A stretch of 64,000 nt of DNA from assembly GCF_014489845.1 (NCBI RefSeq), contig NZ_JABURY010000016.1:228829-292828 (forward strand). The letters are read 5' to 3'. Shown piece after piece: positions 11,998 to 22,978 of the stretch. How positions within the stretch are numbered: position 1 is the first letter of the stretch; every line of letters begins with the position of its first letter. The position numbers were made by a program, and so were the translations under genes. Under the pieces are notes generated by a model, which did not search any database, was not told the DNA's origin, and saw only the letters and a program-made list of their open reading frames with translations. This DNA is from Frischella japonica. Its GTDB lineage: Bacteria > Pseudomonadota > Gammaproteobacteria > Enterobacterales > Orbaceae.

Positions 11998-12026
11998 AAC
12001 CCGAATCCTATTGATTCGGGTTTTTT
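11998..12026. terminator. Terminator between convergent pssA and deaD
   Basis: A perfect nine-base-pair stem (ACCCGAATC, 11999-12007; GATTCGGGT, 12013-12021) is followed by six T residues on the plus strand, ending pssA. On the minus strand the tail is less T-rich, so it serves deaD only weakly. Confidence 0.9.
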
Positions 12027-12048
12027 CGCTAGTAAAATGATTTTGTGA

Positions 12049-13851
12049 CTAGTTAGATTTACGTCCGGCGCGACGTTTCACTGCTCCTTCACTATCATTA
12101 CTTTTTGAACTCGGTCTACCACGACGCTTTGGCATATCATCAAATGGGCTATCCGATTTACGTACACCGCGACGATTACCTTTTTTAGCATCATTACGAT
12201 TATCAACTAAACGCATATTCATTGGAATATTCATAACACGTACTGTTTCAAAATGACGCAATAAATCCTTTGGCATATCTTTCGGTAATTCCACTGTTGA
12301 ATATTTTTCATACAGTTTGATATTACCAATATAACGGCTACTAATATCACCTTCATTGGCAATAGCCCCAACAATATTACGAACATCCACACCGTTTTCT
12401 TTACCCACTTCAATACGATAAAGATCCATTTCTCCAACATCACGACGCTCACGTCGTTTCGGTGATTCACGTTTATCCCCTTTCAAACGGCGATCTGGAC
12501 GCTCACGATCAGCACGAGATGGTTTAAATTCTGGATCAGGTGGTAAAATAAGCGGACGTTCACCTTGCGCTAGCTTTAATAATGCTGCAGCGAGGGTTTC
12601 CATATCGGTGTCATCACTTTGTAATAGTTTCGGTAAAAGTTCACGGTAATTATCCAAATCCTTTGCTTCAATCTGCTGTGCAACACGTTGCGAAAACTTA
12701 GCTAAACGACGCTGTTCCAAAAGTTCTTTATTTGGTAATGATACTTCTGGTACAGGTTTTTTAATGGTCTGTTCAATATTACGTAATAAACGACGTTCAC
12801 GACTATCTACAAACAATATTGCTCGCCCAGCTCGTCCTGCACGACCAGTACGACCGATACGATGAACATATGACTCTGAATCTAAGGTGATATCATAGTT
12901 AATCACTAAACTGATTCGCTCAACATCCAAACCACGTGCAGCTACATCAGTAGCAATCAAAATATCCAAACGACCATTACGTAAACGATCGAGTGTTTGT
13001 TCACGTAATTGTTGCGTCATATCGCCGTTTAATGCCGCGCTACTATAACCGTGTTGTTCTAAAATATCAGCGACTTCTAGCGTTGCTGATTTGGTACGCA
13101 CAAAAATAATTGCCGCATCGAAATCTTCTGCTTCCAAAAAGCGGATTAATGCTTCATTTTTACGTACACCTCTCACTAACCAATAGCTTTGATCGATATC
13201 TGGTGCCGTTTGATTAGTAGATTTAATTTGCACTTCTTGTGGATTATGCATAAAACGTTTGGTAATACGACGAATCGGCGCAGGCATAGTTGCTGAAAAT
13301 AATGCTGTTTGGTGATCATCAGGAATCGCTGCCATGATACTTTCAACATCATCAATAAATCCCATGCGTAACATTTCATCAGCTTCATCCAGTACTAATC
13401 CTTTTAGATTAGAAAGATCAAGTGTTTTTCGATTTAAATGATCAAGTAATCGACCTGGTGTTCCTACCACAATTTGTGGTCCTTGTTTTAAGGCACGTAA
13501 TTGTACATCATAACGTTGACCACCATAAAGGGCTAATACTTTGATACCTTTCATATATTTAGCATATTCAGTACAGGCTTCAGCTACCTGTATAGCTAGT
13601 TCTCGTGTTGGAGCAAGTACCAACACCTGTGGCGCTTTTAAATCAGGATCGACTTTCATTAAGAACGGAATTGAAAACGCAGCTGTTTTACCACTTCCAG
13701 TCTGTGCCATTCCAAGCACATCATTGCCCTCTAATAATAAAGGAATACATTCGGTTTGAATCGGTGATGGTTTTGAGAAACCAAGATCAGTTAATGCATT
13801 TAAGATTTCCTCGGATAAACCAAGGTCGATGAAAGAAATTTCTTTTGTCAT
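12049..13851 (-). CDS. deaD: ATP-dependent RNA helicase DeaD (CsdA)
   Basis: 600-residue DEAD-box helicase acting in ribosome assembly and mRNA decay at low temperature. It has the Q motif region [10 protein letters not shown], Walker [13 protein letters not shown] motif [16 protein letters not shown], and [13 protein letters not shown]-terminal DbpA-like RNA-binding domain ([20 protein letters not shown]...) and a basic R/K/S-rich tail follow. I start at the ATG at 13851 ([12 protein letters not shown]), which matches the family N-terminus and has a purine-rich AGAGCGAG upstream. An in-frame codon 14 residues earlier is not convincing. Last gene of pnp-nlpI-deaD. Confidence 0.96.
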   Translation of the reverse strand: MTKEISFIDLGLSEEILNALTDLGFSKPSPIQTECIPLLLEGNDVLGMAQTGSGKTAAFSIPFLMKVDPDLKAPQVLVLAPTRELAIQVAEACTEYAKYMKGIKVLALYGGQRYDVQLRALKQGPQIVVGTPGRLLDHLNRKTLDLSNLKGLVLDEADEMLRMGFIDDVESIMAAIPDDHQTALFSATMPAPIRRITKRFMHNPQEVQIKSTNQTAPDIDQSYWLVRGVRKNEALIRFLEAEDFDAAIIFVRTKSATLEVADILEQHGYSSAALNGDMTQQLREQTLDRLRNGRLDILIATDVAARGLDVERISLVINYDITLDSESYVHRIGRTGRAGRAGRAILFVDSRERRLLRNIEQTIKKPVPEVSLPNKELLEQRRLAKFSQRVAQQIEAKDLDNYRELLPKLLQSDDTDMETLAAALLKLAQGERPLILPPDPEFKPSRADRERPDRRLKGDKRESPKRRERRDVGEMDLYRIEVGKENGVDVRNIVGAIANEGDISSRYIGNIKLYEKYSTVELPKDMPKDLLRHFETVRVMNIPMNMRLVDNRNDAKKGNRRGVRKSDSPFDDMPKRRGRPSSKSNDSEGAVKRRAGRKSN

Positions 13852-14175
13852 GTAAACTCGCTCTAAACTGTATAACAACAGTTTGGTTAACAACTAATAA
13901 TGCCAGCCTACGTAATGAATATAACAACTCACCCAAAAATAACAAAACATCTCACGATCGTTCTCATACTTCTTTAATGGTTGTTGGTTTTACATTAGCC
14001 AATTTAAATTCTTAAATCAGATAAAAATATCATCACTATCCTTAATATATAAGAGATATTGACAAATAAATTAAAACGAATTCATTAATAATATGAGTAA
14101 AATCCATCAGATGGTTAAATAAAGAACGCTGCTATAACTAATATTCACATCTAAACTGGCATGACCTTATACAAC
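13852..14175 (-). other. Long deaD leader / nlpI-deaD gap
   Basis: 324 bases without a gene. In E. coli deaD carries a long 5' leader, so this is probably deaD leader and promoter. It contains the inverted repeat AACTGT/ACAGTT (13866-13883) just ahead of the ribosome binding site. I see no intrinsic terminator behind nlpI, so read-through from pnp-nlpI is possible. Confidence 0.5.
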
Positions 14176-15054
14176 TTACTGTTTATCAGTCAGTTGTTTT
14201 ATTTCAAAGAGTGCCTGTTTGTGTTCTAAATAATTATAGACATTATTTGCTAATGCATACTTAAATAACACTTCGGCACGTTTATTGTTACCTTTACTTT
14301 GGTAATATTTTCCTAAGTAAAAATAAGTTTCACAAAGGCGTTGCGCTAAAATTTTATTATTATCAACACCTTGTTGAATATTATCCATCAATTGTTTTTC
14401 GCTAATTTTACCAAGATAAAAGGCAACGATATCGCTACCCCAAACGGTTTTATCAGCCAATTGATTATAAGCATCAATTAATAGTGATTTGGCTTTAGCC
14501 TGATCCAATTTTTCCGCTATTAAATAAATCCAAAGCAATCTTAGTGGATCATTAATATCAAAGCGGTAATACGTTAAAATATCATCAAAAGCAGATTGAT
14601 ATCGTTGATATTGATATAACGCAACTGCTCTGTTGAAATAAGCGTAATAATAGTTGGGATCGAGCTCTATTGCTGAATTAAAGGATAAAAACGCAGCATC
14701 ATAATCACCATTATTTGCTGCTGATATCCCGAGATAATTATAAACTTCAGGTACTGTACTGTCGATATTGAGTATATGAGTAAAATCACGCTGCGCAAAC
14801 GCTTTTAACCCAATCTCATCATAAAGAACCGCACGCTTATATAATAGCTGCATTTTCGTATCATTATCAATATCTTTGATATATAACTGCTGGCTCAATT
14901 TCGCAATTTTCGCTTCATTTTCAAATGAAACTTGTAAAGGTACAGCCATTAATGAAACATTATCAGAATGTAACATCTGACAACCTGATATACAACTCGA
15001 AATTGCAACGGTGCATAATAAAAACCATAGTTTTTTCAAGTTGTATATTTTCAT
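14176..15054 (-). CDS. nlpI: Lipoprotein NlpI (TPR scaffold)
   Basis: 292-residue outer-membrane lipoprotein. The signal sequence ends in the lipobox I22-S23-G24-C25, with C25 the lipidated residue. Tetratricopeptide-like repeats follow (for example YNYLGISAANNGDYDAAFLS and YYAYFNRAVALYQ). In E. coli NlpI binds murein hydrolases and the protease Prc to adjust peptidoglycan synthesis. Strong GGGAG ribosome binding site. It sits between pnp and deaD exactly as in E. coli. Length is similar to the E. coli protein (294). Confidence 0.95.
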   Translation of the reverse strand: MKIYNLKKLWFLLCTVAISSCISGCQMLHSDNVSLMAVPLQVSFENEAKIAKLSQQLYIKDIDNDTKMQLLYKRAVLYDEIGLKAFAQRDFTHILNIDSTVPEVYNYLGISAANNGDYDAAFLSFNSAIELDPNYYYAYFNRAVALYQYQRYQSAFDDILTYYRFDINDPLRLLWIYLIAEKLDQAKAKSLLIDAYNQLADKTVWGSDIVAFYLGKISEKQLMDNIQQGVDNNKILAQRLCETYFYLGKYYQSKGNNKRAEVLFKYALANNVYNYLEHKQALFEIKQLTDKQ

Positions 15055-15113
15055 AATAAGCTCCCGTGTTTAATCATCTTTTACTAATACATAAATACGT
15101 ATAGCGATAATTA

Positions 15114-17243
15114 TTACTCTGCGCTATTGGCGCTAGATGATGGTGAAGACTCACTACCGCTATTAATCGCATCTTTCATACTTAAACGAATGCGACCTTG
15201 ACGATCGATTTCCAACACTTTAACTAACACTTCTTGACCAACAGATAAAACATCAGTAACTTTTTCTACACGATGATCAGCAATTTGAGACACATGAACT
15301 AAGCCTTCTTTACCACCAATTATCGATACAAATGCTCCAAAATCAACAATACGAACAACTTTACCATTATAAATTTGACCTACTTCAACTTCAGCAGTTA
15401 AATCATTGATACGTTTCATTGCAGCTTTAGCTTTATTGCCATCTGATGCAGCAATCTTAACTGTACCATCATCCTCAATTTCAACTGTTGTTCCAGTTTC
15501 TTCAGTTAAAGCACGAATGGTTGCACCACCTTTACCAATAATATCGCGAATTTTTTCTGGATTAATTTTCATCGTATAAATACGTGGAGCAAACTCAGAA
15601 ATTTCTTCACGAGGGCGATTAATTGCCTGTTCCATAACACTTAAAATATGTAAACGTGCCCCTTTAGCCTGATTTAAGGCTATTTGCATAATTTCTTTGG
15701 TGATACCTTCAATTTTGATGTCCATCTGCAATGCACTTATACCTTCGTTTGTTCCAGCAACTTTGAAGTCCATATCTCCCAGATGATCTTCATCACCAAG
15801 AATATCAGACAATACCACGAAGTTATCACCTTCTTTTACCAATCCCATCGCAATACCGGCAACAGAAGCTTTAATCGGTACACCAGCATCCATCAATGCA
15901 AGTGAAGCACCACAAACAGAAGCCATTGAAGATGATCCATTAGATTCAGTAATCTCAGAAACGACACGCACTGTATATGGGAATTCACTTGGCTTAGGCA
16001 TTACCGCAGCCACGCCACGTTTGGCTAAACGACCATGACCAATTTCACGACGTTTAGGAGAACCAACCATTCCAGTTTCACCGACTGAATAAGGAGGAAA
16101 GTTGTAGTGGAATAAGAAACGATCAGTTACTTCACCAGTTAATTCATCAATAATTTGTGCATCACGCTCAGTACCAAGCGTCGCTGTAACTAATGCTTGC
16201 GTCTCACCTCGTGTAAATAATGCACTACCGTGTGTTCTTGCTAATAGATTAGTACGTACATCAAGCGCTCGAATCATATCTTTTTCACGACCATCAATAC
16301 GTGGTTCACCCGCTAATACGCGTTGACGTACTGTTTGGCTCTCAATCTCAGTAATAATATTTAATACTTCAATCTCATTTAATTCTTCATTATTCGCTTT
16401 TAATGCTGCTAAAACATCTTCTTTAATTTGATCAATTTGGGCATAACGCTCTTGTTTTTGCGTAATATGATAAGCTTGACCAATACGCTCTTTAGCTAGT
16501 TCAGCCACTGAATTATATAAGGCTTCATTTTTAGCTGGTGCAACCCAATCCCATTTTTCACAGCCCGCTTTAGCCACAAACTCATTGATATTATTAATAA
16601 CAACTTGTTGTTGCTCATGCCCAAACACTACCGCGGCTAACATATGTTCTTCAGATAGTAGATCAGCTTCTGACTCAACCATTAATACCGCACTTTCAGT
16701 ACCGGCCACCACAAGATCTAAACGACTTTTCGGTAATTCATCAACTAATGGATTAAGCACAAATTCACCATCAATTAAGCCGACTCTTGCTGCACCAATC
16801 GGACCATGAAATGGTACACCAGATAAACATAAGGCAGTTGAAGCTCCAATCATAGCAACTAAGTCTGGACTCACCTGTGGATTAACTGACACAACAGTAG
16901 CAATGATTTGAATTTCGTTAACAAACCCTTCAGGGAATAATGGGCGTAAAGGACGATCAATTAAACGTGCTATTAACGTCTCACCTTCACTAGGACGACC
17001 TTCTCGTTTAAAAAATCCACCAGGGATGCGCCCGGCAGCATAAGTCCGTTCCTGGTAATTAACGGTTAGAGGGAAAAAATCTTGACCTTCTTTAACTTTT
17101 TTATCAGCAACAACAGTAACAAATACCTCAGTATCGTCCATATTAACCATAACAGCAGCAGTTGCCTGACGAGCCATAATACCGGTTTCTAAAGTAACAG
17201 TATGACGGCCATATTGGAATTTTTGAATAGTTGGTTTAAACAA
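15114..17243 (-). CDS. pnp: Polyribonucleotide nucleotidyltransferase (PNPase)
   Basis: 709-residue phosphorolytic 3'-5' exoribonuclease of the degradosome. Two RNase-PH cores are followed by a KH domain ([12 protein letters not shown] near 560) and an S1 domain ([17 protein letters not shown] near 625). The start codon is TTG ([12 protein letters not shown]), supported by a well-placed GGAG and by alignment to the family N-terminus. In E. coli rpsO precedes pnp; here the upstream gene is the divergently organised ybfF region, so the rpsO-pnp linkage is broken. The 180-base leader can fold, consistent with RNase III/PNPase autoregulation known for E. coli. Confidence 0.97.
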   Translation of the reverse strand: MFKPTIQKFQYGRHTVTLETGIMARQATAAVMVNMDDTEVFVTVVADKKVKEGQDFFPLTVNYQERTYAAGRIPGGFFKREGRPSEGETLIARLIDRPLRPLFPEGFVNEIQIIATVVSVNPQVSPDLVAMIGASTALCLSGVPFHGPIGAARVGLIDGEFVLNPLVDELPKSRLDLVVAGTESAVLMVESEADLLSEEHMLAAVVFGHEQQQVVINNINEFVAKAGCEKWDWVAPAKNEALYNSVAELAKERIGQAYHITQKQERYAQIDQIKEDVLAALKANNEELNEIEVLNIITEIESQTVRQRVLAGEPRIDGREKDMIRALDVRTNLLARTHGSALFTRGETQALVTATLGTERDAQIIDELTGEVTDRFLFHYNFPPYSVGETGMVGSPKRREIGHGRLAKRGVAAVMPKPSEFPYTVRVVSEITESNGSSSMASVCGASLALMDAGVPIKASVAGIAMGLVKEGDNFVVLSDILGDEDHLGDMDFKVAGTNEGISALQMDIKIEGITKEIMQIALNQAKGARLHILSVMEQAINRPREEISEFAPRIYTMKINPEKIRDIIGKGGATIRALTEETGTTVEIEDDGTVKIAASDGNKAKAAMKRINDLTAEVEVGQIYNGKVVRIVDFGAFVSIIGGKEGLVHVSQIADHRVEKVTDVLSVGQEVLVKVLEIDRQGRIRLSMKDAINSGSESSPSSSANSAE

Positions 17244-17543
17244 AGTAAATCTCCATTAAATAAATAAAATAAAGAGATCACCTTCATTGTTACGACTAAT
17301 GACAAATCTACTGAATAATACCTCCCTTAACAAAGGGGCATTGAGATAAAATCAGCAATTAGGAAATTATTAGTAAAGCTCTCATTAGCCGTACGGAACA
17401 TGAAATGATGATCTTCAAACAAAACGCACTAATTATACATTAAAATAGGTTAATGTCATACTAAATTAATACAAAACCTAACCGCTTATCGATGTTTATG
17501 AAAAAGATTATACCATTACAATCTATTTAATTTATGTTAGGTA
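17244..17543 (-). other. pnp leader and ybfF-pnp gap
   Basis: 300 bases without a gene. The part next to pnp includes a CCCTT/AAGGG hairpin near 17325-17340 that could be part of a structured leader. The candidate pnp promoter lies at 17432-17459. Confidence 0.5.
17432..17459 (-). promoter_or_regulatory. Candidate sigma-70 promoter for pnp
   Basis: On the minus strand ATGACA (17459-17454) is followed after 16 bases by a perfect TATAAT (17437-17432). This gives a leader of about 180 nucleotides. Confidence 0.55.
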
Positions 17544-18305
17544 TTAATGATTAATCCATTGCTCAATTAAAGCAATAACCGTTTGAGGTTGTTCAGAATG
17601 AACATTATGACCTGCTGACTCAACCGTTTCGATAACTGCATAAGGAAATTGGTTTAGAATATCGCTATGATATTCCTGTTTAATATATTCAGAATGACTT
17701 CCTTTAATAAATAACACTGGCTGATAGTAAGGCGTTATATCTTGCCAACCAAGAATATCTGAATAATGTTTTTCGATGACTGGAAAATTAAATAACCAAT
17801 GATCCGATTTGTAGGATTTCAATAAAAATTGGATTGTCGATTGACTCAGATATTGAATCATTACTTGTTGCACTGTATTACGGTCATTAGGTACTTGCTG
17901 ACCTTGAATATAAGAGGTACAAGCATTAATCGCTTTAAATACTTGACTATGTGAATCAGCGGTATAAATAACAGGGGCAATATCTAAAATGATCAAAGAT
18001 TTTATTCTAGTTGGAATCATTTCAGTTAATCGCATGGCAACTTTTCCCCCCATTGAATGGCCAATAATAATCAGCTCTTCGACTGCTAACGATTGAATTA
18101 ATTCGACAATATCCTCAGCCATGACAGTATAATTCATATTATTAGACCAGGGCGATAAACCATGATTACGTAAATCTACTTGAATAATTTGGTATTGATG
18201 GTTAAAAGCACGCGCAATAATACCAAGGTTGTCTAAATTACCAAATAAGCCATGTAATAGCAGTATTGTAGGTCCTTGACCTTGAATTTTATAATTCAGT
18301 TTCAT
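17544..18305 (-). CDS. ybfF: Esterase YbfF, alpha/beta hydrolase
   Basis: 253-residue alpha/beta-hydrolase. The oxyanion segment HGLFGNLDNLG is at 18-28, the nucleophile elbow GHSMGG has the catalytic S84, and the terminal histidine lies in SAGHNVHSEQP. E. coli YbfF hydrolyses short acyl esters such as palmitoyl-CoA in vitro; its physiological role is unclear. I start at the ATG at 18305 (MKLNYKIQG), which matches the family. The frame extends upstream only to a TTG. Confidence 0.9.
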   Translation of the reverse strand: MKLNYKIQGQGPTILLLHGLFGNLDNLGIIARAFNHQYQIIQVDLRNHGLSPWSNNMNYTVMAEDIVELIQSLAVEELIIIGHSMGGKVAMRLTEMIPTRIKSLIILDIAPVIYTADSHSQVFKAINACTSYIQGQQVPNDRNTVQQVMIQYLSQSTIQFLLKSYKSDHWLFNFPVIEKHYSDILGWQDITPYYQPVLFIKGSHSEYIKQEYHSDILNQFPYAVIETVESAGHNVHSEQPQTVIALIEQWINH

Positions 18306-18513
18306 AGCGATATAAAAGGTGTAATTTAATGGATTCAATAAAACACAATATAAGACGGCATAATTAGTATATGCTCTTTTTTAACAACAGTTACAAACTT
18401 CCCCCACATTTAAGTTAAAATAATCAAAATCACTCATAAAATCCAGACAAATTCAGACTTATCGTTTAAGTTATGTTAAAATCATAAAACTTTTAACGGC
18501 AAAAAATAAAATT

Positions 18514-20460
18514 ATGTTACAAAATAATCCACTCTTGGCACAATTAAAACAACAACTTTATCAACAAACCCCTAGAGTGGAAGGTATTATTCACGCTCAT
18601 GAAAAAGGTTTTGGTTTTTTAGAAACGGATAATAAAAAAAGTTATTTCATTGCCTCACAACATATGAAAAATGTCGTTAATGGTGACAGAGTTAGTGGGC
18701 AAATCATTACTAAAAATGATAAAGAATCTTTCGAGCCCGAAACAATTATTGAATCATCATTACAATCTTTTTTAGGTAGGATTACGTATAATAATAAAAT
18801 GATGACTATAGTGCCAGAAAATTTGCCTCATAAATTCATTAAATGTAAGGTGAATGGTCATCTAAATCATCAACTAAAAAACGGTGACTGGGTCAAAGCA
18901 AAATTACTTACTCATGCTCTTGAAAACGATAAACATATGTTTATCGCCGAAGCCATGCAATTTGTTGCCGAAGATTCTGCGCCTGATTTATTATGGCTAA
19001 AAACACTTGCTCGGCATAATTTAGAAACCGCAGCACCGCTAGATGAGCTTTTCACATTAAATGAGGCAGAATCAAAAGTGCGGCAGGATTTTACGGATAT
19101 CGATTTTTTTACCATTGATAGTAAAGAAACGCTAGACATGGATGATGCAATTAGCATTACTACTGATGACAATCATCATTTTTTACTTTCAATCGCCATT
19201 GCCGATCCAAGTACTTATTTTATTGCTGAAAGTGCTACCAATCAACAAGCTGTGCAACGCAGTTTTAGTACTTATTTACCAAATTATACTATATCAATGT
19301 TACCAAAAGTATTAGCTAATGATCTGTGTTCATTGAAACCACATGAAAAACGCCCAGCTGTAGTAGCCCAAATCACCATAAACTCACAAGGAGAAATAAT
19401 CTATTCAGCAACGCGATTCACCTTAGCTTGGGTTACATCTAAAGCTAAATTAAGTTACAGTGAAGTATCCGATTTTATTGAAGACAATATACCACTAACA
19501 ACGCCAATTGCGAGTTTACCGCAACAGTTAGCATTATTCGAGCAATTAGCTAAACTTAGAATCCAATGGCGTTCCGAGCATGCATTAGTATTTAAAGATA
19601 AAAATGAATACCGCTTTATATTTGATGAACATTTACAGTTAACTAATATTTTAAAAGAATCAAGACGGATAGCACATAAAATTGTTGAAGAAATGATGGT
19701 CATTGCCAATCAAGCATTTACGCATAAAATGGCCTCTGAACTTGGTTTTGGTATTTTCAATATACACAATGGTTTTGAAGCTAAGTATCTAGACTTAGTG
19801 ATGAAATTATTAGCCGAACAGCAGATTGACCAACTTACTAAAGAACAATTAGCAACACTTGAAGGCTATAAAACTTTGCGTCGAACAATTGATGACAATC
19901 CGTTATTAGAATATCGTTTAAGACGATTTTTAAGCATAGTAGATTTTGCCACCACACCAAGTGCTCATTTTAGTATGGGATTATCTGCTTACGCAACATG
20001 GACGTCGCCAATCAGAAAATATGGCGATTTAGCTAATCACCGATTGCTCAAAGCACTAATACTTAATCAATCAACGACACCTCCCGAACAACAGGTTCTT
20101 ACTGTTATTAATGAACGTCGTAAAGCTCTCCGGTTAGCTGAACGTGATATTAATCAAAAGTTATATAGCCAATATTTAAGTGATAAGTTAGATCAATCTT
20201 TTACAGCTGAAATTATCGATATTAACCGTGGGGGAGCAAGAGTAAGATTGACTGAAATTGGTGCAATTGCTTTTTTGCCTTTATCATTATTACATCCGAT
20301 ACGCGATGAAATTTCTATTCAACCAGAAGCTGGAAAGATTACCATTAATCAAACAACAACTTATCAACTACTTGATAAATTAGACGTTGTTATTAATGAA
20401 GTAAAAGCTGATGGAGCAGGCATTATTGTCAAACTTGCCGAACTACCAAGCATAAGTTAG
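18514..20460 (+). CDS. rnb: Exoribonuclease II (RNase II)
   Basis: 648-residue processive 3'-5' hydrolytic exonuclease. N-terminal cold-shock domains begin RVEGIIHAHEKGFGFLE. The RNB catalytic domain has the metal-binding aspartates in TIDSKETLDMDDA. A C-terminal S1 domain contains DINRGGARVRL. Length matches E. coli RNase II (644), and the shorter N-terminus separates it from RNase R. It is divergent from ybfF and ends in a bidirectional terminator. Confidence 0.96.
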   Translation: MLQNNPLLAQLKQQLYQQTPRVEGIIHAHEKGFGFLETDNKKSYFIASQHMKNVVNGDRVSGQIITKNDKESFEPETIIESSLQSFLGRITYNNKMMTIVPENLPHKFIKCKVNGHLNHQLKNGDWVKAKLLTHALENDKHMFIAEAMQFVAEDSAPDLLWLKTLARHNLETAAPLDELFTLNEAESKVRQDFTDIDFFTIDSKETLDMDDAISITTDDNHHFLLSIAIADPSTYFIAESATNQQAVQRSFSTYLPNYTISMLPKVLANDLCSLKPHEKRPAVVAQITINSQGEIIYSATRFTLAWVTSKAKLSYSEVSDFIEDNIPLTTPIASLPQQLALFEQLAKLRIQWRSEHALVFKDKNEYRFIFDEHLQLTNILKESRRIAHKIVEEMMVIANQAFTHKMASELGFGIFNIHNGFEAKYLDLVMKLLAEQQIDQLTKEQLATLEGYKTLRRTIDDNPLLEYRLRRFLSIVDFATTPSAHFSMGLSAYATWTSPIRKYGDLANHRLLKALILNQSTTPPEQQVLTVINERRKALRLAERDINQKLYSQYLSDKLDQSFTAEIIDINRGGARVRLTEIGAIAFLPLSLLHPIRDEISIQPEAGKITINQTTTYQLLDKLDVVINEVKADGAGIIVKLAELPSIS

Positions 20461-20500
20461 TAATCATGCTAATTTTACAAGAAAAAAACAGAAATAAAAA

Positions 20501-20526
20501 AGGGTCATTATGACCCATTTTTATTT
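20501..20526. terminator. Bidirectional terminator between rnb and sspB
   Basis: Stem GGGTCA/TGACCC (20502-20507, 20511-20516) with a three-base loop. T-rich tail on the plus strand and six A residues on the 5' side, giving a T tract on the minus strand too. Serves rnb and the convergent sspAB operon. Confidence 0.85.
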
Positions 20527-20586
20527 GCTCGTTTATATTATTAAGTTAGTAGATTAATAACATGTATAGTAACTCTTTATTGTTAC

Positions 20587-20973
20587 TTATTTTACCACCC
20601 GGAAAGGATTAGTGGTTTTATTTGGTGCTGGTTCTTTTTTATCGTATTGCGATTCATGCTCGAATCCTAATCCAACACCGTTTTCTCTAGCATAAATCGC
20701 TTCGACAGCAGCCATCGGTACAATAATATGTTGTGGCGTACCAGAAAATCTGGCATTAAATTCAATTTGTTGATTCGTCATGCAATATTGCCCCACTGAA
20801 TGTGGCGCAATATTAAGTATAATTTGGTTGTCTTTAATGAATTCGGTGGGCACCATCACCCCATCGACAGTGGTATTAACCATAATATAAGGTGTTAATT
20901 CATTATCTAGAATCCAATCATACATTGCTCGAAAAAGATAAGGACGACGCGGGGTCATTTCGGTAACTTCCAT
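20587..20973 (-). CDS. sspB: ClpXP adaptor SspB
   Basis: 128-residue adaptor that delivers ssrA-tagged proteins to ClpXP. The substrate-binding fold starts MTPRRPYLFRAMYDW and continues through QIILNIAPHSVG and FNARFSG. A flexible linker ends in FRVVK, the ClpX-binding tail. The linker is shorter than in E. coli (165 residues in total there). It follows sspA after four bases, in the same operon. Confidence 0.95.
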   Translation of the reverse strand: MEVTEMTPRRPYLFRAMYDWILDNELTPYIMVNTTVDGVMVPTEFIKDNQIILNIAPHSVGQYCMTNQQIEFNARFSGTPQHIIVPMAAVEAIYARENGVGLGFEHESQYDKKEPAPNKTTNPFRVVK

Positions 20974-20977
20974 TATA

Positions 20978-21610
20978 TTAAGCTCTAATTTTTTTTTCGT
21001 CTTCAGTTAATGATTCAATAAACCCAGGGCGTTCAAATACCCGTGCCATATAATTGAGGTAATGTTTTTCAGCGACCTTAGGTAGCGTTATATCCAATAA
21101 CGGTAAGCGCCATAATAACGGAGCAAAATAACAATCACACAATGTGAAGTCTTCACTCATAAAATAAGGTGTCTCTTTAAACATCACTGAAACAGCTGTC
21201 AGATCATCCTGTAACGATTTACGCGCTACTTTTGCTTCCGGTGATTTGGGATCATCAATAATTGTTTGATATGCACTATACCATTCTTTACGAATCCGAT
21301 ACATCGTCAAACGAGCATTGGCTCGCACAATAGGATAAACAGGCATTAATGGCGGATGAGGAAAACGTTCATCAAGATATTCCATTGCAATATGTGGCTC
21401 GTAAAGGGTTAAATCGCGATCAATTAATGTTGGAATTGAACCATAAGGGTTGAGATCTAATAACTCTTGCGGTAAGTTGTTTGCTTGCACAAATTCGATT
21501 TCGGCCGTTATACCCTTTTCCGCTAAAACCAAACGAATCTGATGACCATAAATATCTGTTGTGTCACAAAATAAAGTCATTACAGAACGTTTATTAACAG
21601 CAACTGCCAT
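20978..21610 (-). CDS. sspA: Stringent starvation protein SspA
   Basis: 210-residue GST-fold protein that binds RNA polymerase and, in E. coli, aids stationary-phase acid tolerance. The N-terminus MAVAVNKRSVMTLFCD is almost identical to E. coli, as are EYLDERFPHPPLMPVYP and LLWRLPLL. It has no catalytic GST residue pattern. GGAG ribosome binding site. First gene of sspAB; the rplM-rpsI pair found upstream in E. coli is not here. Confidence 0.96.
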   Translation of the reverse strand: MAVAVNKRSVMTLFCDTTDIYGHQIRLVLAEKGITAEIEFVQANNLPQELLDLNPYGSIPTLIDRDLTLYEPHIAMEYLDERFPHPPLMPVYPIVRANARLTMYRIRKEWYSAYQTIIDDPKSPEAKVARKSLQDDLTAVSVMFKETPYFMSEDFTLCDCYFAPLLWRLPLLDITLPKVAEKHYLNYMARVFERPGFIESLTEDEKKIRA

Positions 21611-21936
21611 GATAACTCCAAATTTTACATTTTAACAATTTTAAGTGTGTGAACATATTTTAGCAAATTGCAAAATAAAAATGTTAAAAAATTAATAGTT
21701 ATTCAATTTTATTTATTAAATAAACTATTGCATTGTTAATAAATTGTTTAAAGTCAATAGGTTATATTTTTATGTTTTTAATAATTTATCAATAGTTTTG
21801 TCATTGATCACAAAATAATCATTAAAAATGAATAAATCATCGTATGTCGAAAATTTATTACCTTTCAATAACTAATAAAATCAAAGAAATTAAAAAGCGA
21901 CCAATAAGGTCGCTACCAACTTAATAAAACAAAAAA
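21611..21936. other. AT-rich gap upstream of sspA
   Basis: About 326 bases, very AT-rich, presumably the sspA promoter region. The only clear structure is the terminator at 21892-21914 that belongs to the gene on its right. No gene seen. Confidence 0.5.
21892..21914 (-). terminator. Rho-independent terminator of the lexA operon
   Basis: Seven-base-pair stem AGCGACC/GGTCGCT with a five-base loop, followed by five T residues on the minus strand. It lies 22 bases past the stop codon of the membrane-protein gene downstream of lexA. Confidence 0.85.
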
Positions 21937-22299
21937 TCAGTTATAACCATAATCTTGATAATCGTCATGGTGCTCAGAATTACCAGGCAGCGCTCTGGCT
22001 CTTTGCACTGGAACATAAGCTCCACTAGGCGTTTCAATTTGGCATTCACCTAAAAATAGCGAATATTTCGTATTCGCCTTCATGCTAACACCTCTAAAAT
22101 AGCAAAAAGTTGCATCATAAAGGTGATGCCAACATAAAACAGCGATCAATAGCCAGACCGCTAAAATGACCAGAGCTATCCATTTAAGATATTGCTTTAA
22201 AAAAGACCAAAATCGTTTTTTAAACCAATGACAATACAGAAAAATTAGAACAAAAACTGCAATTAATGCTAATATTTCAAATAGCCAGAAAAGCCACAT
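21937..22299 (-). CDS. Small membrane protein of unknown function downstream of lexA
   Basis: 120 residues, not recognised. Two hydrophobic segments (about residues 3-26 and 39-62) are separated by a basic stretch with HWFKKRFWSF. A polar C-terminal part of about 55 residues contains GECQIETPSGAY and ends in an acidic/tyrosine-rich DDYQDYGYN. A GAGGT lies upstream of the ATG. It starts 56 bases after lexA on the same strand with no terminator between, and a good terminator follows. It therefore probably shares the LexA-controlled transcript. In E. coli this position is held by dinF (a MATE transporter), to which this protein has no resemblance. No function is claimed. Confidence 0.7.
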   Translation of the reverse strand: MWLFWLFEILALIAVFVLIFLYCHWFKKRFWSFLKQYLKWIALVILAVWLLIAVLCWHHLYDATFCYFRGVSMKANTKYSLFLGECQIETPSGAYVPVQRARALPGNSEHHDDYQDYGYN

Positions 22300-22355
22300 T
22301 GCTAATTACCTCATAAAAATAGCTAGTAAGGTATATTAACTCATTTCATGTTAAA

Positions 22356-22970
22356 TTACATCCAAGAAGCGTTACGAATTACACCAACAGCGAGTCCTTC
22401 AATCTCAAATTCTTGCGTTTTTAAATCAACATTAATAGGTGAAAAATCTTCATTTTCAGCTAATAAACGGATTTTTGAACCACGACGCTCTAATCGCTTA
22501 ACAGTTACCTCATCGCCAATTCGGGCAACAACAACTTGTCCATTACGTACATCCTGTGTTTTGTGTACTGCTAAAAGATCACCATCTAATATACCAATAT
22601 TTTTCATTGACATTCCATTAACTCGCAGCAAAAAATCGGCATTTGGTTTAAATAAATTTGGATCGATTTGAAAATGCCCTTCAATGTGTTCTTGTGCTAA
22701 AATTGGTGAGCCTGCAGCAACTTGCCCTATCAATGGTAATCCAGTTGATATCTCTTCTTCCATTAATAGACGAATACCACGTGATGAACCGGCGATCATT
22801 TCGATTGCCCCCTTACGCGCGAGTGCTTTTAAATGTTCTTCTGCGGCATTAGCGGAACGAAACCCCAATTGCTTAGCAATTTCAGCACGGGTTGGTGGCA
22901 TTCCGGTTGAACTAATATGATCTTTAATTAAATCATAAATTTGCTGTTGACGCTGTGTAAGTGCCTTCAT
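22356..22970 (-). CDS. lexA: SOS repressor LexA
   Basis: 204-residue repressor/autoprotease. The N-terminal winged helix begins [15 protein letters not shown] with the recognition region [12 protein letters not shown]. The cleavage site is A86-G87 in VAAGSP. The catalytic dyad is S121 (GMSMKN) and K158 (TVKRL), the same 37-residue spacing as S119/K156 of E. coli. An AGGGAT ribosome binding site lies directly between the operator and the ATG. Confidence 0.98.
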   Translation of the reverse strand: MKALTQRQQQIYDLIKDHISSTGMPPTRAEIAKQLGFRSANAAEEHLKALARKGAIEMIAGSSRGIRLLMEEEISTGLPLIGQVAAGSPILAQEHIEGHFQIDPNLFKPNADFLLRVNGMSMKNIGILDGDLLAVHKTQDVRNGQVVVARIGDEVTVKRLERRGSKIRLLAENEDFSPINVDLKTQEFEIEGLAVGVIRNASWM

Positions 22971-22978
22971 AATTATCC

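Noticed and set aside
13866-13883. SOS-box-like AACTGT/ACAGTT ahead of deaD
   Set aside because: The CTGT and ACAG halves are six bases apart, not eight, so it does not fit the LexA operator.
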